This document shows, one piece after another, positions 7,148 to 8,178 of a stretch of DNA of 8,178 nucleotides (its first letter is position 1; each line of letters opens with the position of its first letter). The notes beneath the pieces were generated by a model. That model was not told the origin of the DNA and did not search any database. It was given only the letters and a program-made list of their open reading frames with translations. The position numbers were made by a program, and so were the translations under genes. Origin of the DNA: CANHEE01 sp043777755 (GTDB lineage Bacteria > Bacteroidota > Bacteroidia > Chitinophagales > Saprospiraceae); contig JAYWHK010000218.1 of assembly GCA_043777755.1 (NCBI GenBank), positions 1 to 8,178 of the forward strand, in the 5' to 3' direction.

Positions 7148-7702
7148 TTAAATTGTTTCTACTATTAATATGTTGTTATTTTCTATTCTTACAACTTTGA
7201 CAACTGAGCCAGATGGTATTGTGTTGTTTTCAGTCATTGCTTCTAACTCGTGAAAAGCTCCATTTACGCTAATCATTATTTTGCCTTTTCCTTTTTTATT
7301 TTCAGGAATTGTCAAATAAACTTCGGCTGTTTTATTGAGCGTATTGGCGATTTTAAAAGAGTTGTCTTGTGCCAGTTTTTGTACTTGTTTGATGATAATA
7401 AAGAACAAGTAGAGAAACAAAAGTCCAATTGCCAATGATGCAATGATGAGCGATGCTTTGTTTTCAATCGTTGTGTAGAACGAAATACCTGTCCAGCTAA
7501 AACCTAAAAGAAAATTGATTAAATTTCTCAAAGAAAAAAGTTCAAATGGTGTTTCGGTACTTCCTACATCTCCATCAAAATCAGCAGATGAATCTGCTCC
7601 AATGAAGGTTGTCACGGTCTGAATAGCAAAAATTGTACTCGCTCCAATCGCTACATACCAAAAAGATTTAAGCAGTGGCTCTAAATTTTCTAACATTTCC
7701 AT
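7148..7702 (-). CDS. NfeD-like membrane protein, partner of the flotillin
   Basis: Small integral membrane protein of the NfeD/YuaF type, which usually sits upstream of and works with a flotillin. Taking the ATG at 7702 gives 184 residues. Membrane segments are about 13-34, 60-77 and 84-105. Between the first two lies an acidic loop (ADSSADFDGDVG), then FELFSLRNLINFLLGFSW, a motif typical of this group. The C-terminal part (from about 117) has the beta-rich OB-fold pattern of NfeD: KTAEVYLTIPENKKGKGKI, VNGAFHELEA, IPSGSVVKVVRIENNNILIVE. A TTG at 7711 would add three residues (MTI), but the ATG is the more likely start; a further in-frame ATG lies at 7696. It is the first gene of the operon, 12 bases before the flotillin. 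Confidence 0.85.
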   Translation of the reverse strand: MEMLENLEPLLKSFWYVAIGASTIFAIQTVTTFIGADSSADFDGDVGSTETPFELFSLRNLINFLLGFSWTGISFYTTIENKASLIIASLAIGLLFLYLFFIIIKQVQKLAQDNSFKIANTLNKTAEVYLTIPENKKGKGKIMISVNGAFHELEAMTENNTIPSGSVVKVVRIENNNILIVETI

Positions 7703-7786
7703 AATTGTCAAATTTCTAATATTTTATAAAATTACTACTGTACTTTATTGTATGTCATAATACAGTTTGTCCTTTCCCTTATAACA

Positions 7787-7818
7787 CAAATGTATGCTTA
7801 ATAATTCAGGTTTCCAAA
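7787..7818 (-). promoter_or_regulatory. Promoter of the NfeD-flotillin operon
   Basis: On the - strand TTTG (7818-7815) is followed after 20 bases by TACATTTG (7794-7787), matching both the -33 TTG and the -7 TAnnTTTG elements at normal Bacteroidota spacing. Transcription would start near 7781, giving a leader of about 78 bases to the ATG at 7702. This is the only promoter in the window with both elements recognisable. Confidence 0.75.
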
Positions 7819-7930
7819 TATAAATTAAATGCTTTTCGAGTTATTCTACTTTTTCAACGATAAATCAAGAGAAAAAAGCGATGAAAATACTTACTATAAA
7901 ATTTTGGTTCTTTTAAAATTTTTGTGGAAC

Positions 7931-8000
7931 TGTAGGGGCGACTTTAGTCGCACACGCTACGGTGGCAAGCGTAGAAGGTGCGACTAAAGTCGCCCTTACA
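7931..8000. repeat. 70-base nested palindrome (REP-doublet or MITE-like element)
   Basis: Bases 7931-7953 pair with 7978-8000 over 23 positions with one G-T wobble (7935/7996). Within each arm lies its own palindrome: GCGACT-TT-AGTCGC (7938-7951) and GCGACT-AA-AGTCGC (7980-7993). The centre has a further stem, ACGCT (7954-7958) with AGCGT (7968-7972). The ends read TGTAGGGG and CCCTTACA. The outer context ACTGTA (7929-7934) / TACAGT (8001-8006) adds more inverted symmetry. No T-run follows, and the element lies upstream of the NfeD promoter rather than after a gene, so a terminator is unlikely. Confidence 0.7.
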
Positions 8001-8102
8001 TACAGTGCAGAAGCTATGCTTAAGTTACTTAAATAGGTATTGTTTTTATTATTTGCAATACTTTAGTATCTAATAACTAATATCAGGGTTTTCTTATAAA
8101 AG

Positions 8103-8178
8103 CGGCAGAGCTGCGAGATATTTGTAGAAATAGTACATTTTCCTCGTTTTGAAGGTGCAGCGCACCGCAATATTAAAA
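8103..8178. repeat. Pair of short variable palindromes with A/T-rich spacer (possible dispersed repeat)
   Basis: GCAG-AG-CTGC (8105-8114) and GGTGC-AGC-GCACC (8154-8166) are two compact GC-rich hairpins about 50 bases apart. Each is followed by a similar A/T-rich start (gagATATTTGTAGAA and gcaATATT), which suggests two units of one repeat family, the second cut or diverged near the window end. From memory, hairpin plus ATATTTGTAGAA arrangements occur as intergenic repeats in Bacteroidota; this was not checked here. Confidence 0.4.

Larger units (their letters stand above)
7819..8178. other. Gene-free right end
   Basis: No convincing gene lies in these 360 bases. Frames on both strands are short and run through palindromes. 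The stretch holds the nested palindrome at 7931-8000, the 13-base palindrome TTAAGTTACTTAA (8020-8032), and two short hairpins near 8103-8166. The palindromes are GC-rich compared with the surrounding A/T-rich DNA. Confidence 0.7.

Noticed and set aside
7829..7987. 52-codon + strand open frame (MLFELFYFFNDKSRE...)
   Set aside because: It runs straight through half of the large palindrome and stops inside the second arm. The Arg/Gly-rich end is the palindrome read as protein, there is no promoter element before it, and no known family is recognised.
7931..8000. Large palindrome as a transcription terminator
   Set aside because: No T-run follows on either strand, and no gene end lies next to it in the window.
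8060..8177. Minus-strand frames open to the right window edge (27 and 38 codons)
   Set aside because: They cover the short repeat hairpins and have no recognisable protein pattern; probably chance reading through repeat DNA.

Overview
The window looks like chromosomal DNA from a member of the Bacteroidota, probably a low-GC gliding or chitin-degrading lineage (Cytophagales, Saprospirales or Flavobacteriales type; the exact order cannot be fixed from here). Four things point this way. Promoters match the Bacteroidota -7 element TAnnTTTG. None of the starts has a Shine-Dalgarno sequence. The largest protein ends in a type IX secretion (T9SS) sorting domain. The S20 protein has the N-terminal region usual in this phylum.

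Layout, left to right: (1) the last codons of an unidentified + strand gene (1-97); (2) a promoter and the monocistronic rpsT gene for ribosomal protein S20 (+, 267-524); (3) a dense terminator block (524-680) with two strong hairpins, the second almost perfectly symmetrical and able to stop both rpsT and the convergent gene; (4) a very large secreted multidomain chitinase (-, start best placed at the ATG at 5431, stop at 704). Its order is signal peptide, GH18, FN3, Gly-rich linker, a lysozyme-superfamily domain, five Ig-like repeats, two CBM5/12-like chitin-binding modules and a T9SS tail. (5) A terminator (5591-5630) and then a two-gene operon on the - strand: an NfeD-like membrane protein (start best at 7702) followed after 12 bases by a flotillin. 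It has a well-formed TTTG-N20-TACATTTG promoter at 7787-7818. (6) A gene-free right end (about 7820-8178) containing a 70-base nested palindrome and two further short palindromes that look like dispersed repeats.

The genes form three independent transcription units: housekeeping (rpsT), extracellular chitin degradation (chitinase, with its own promoter and terminator), and membrane microdomain organisation (NfeD plus flotillin). Nothing links the flotillin operon to the chitinase beyond adjacency and shared strand. I see no obvious novel multi-gene system. The most unusual elements are the two-catalytic-domain chitinase, an 11-residue alanine periodicity in the flotillin stalk, and the palindromic elements at the right end.
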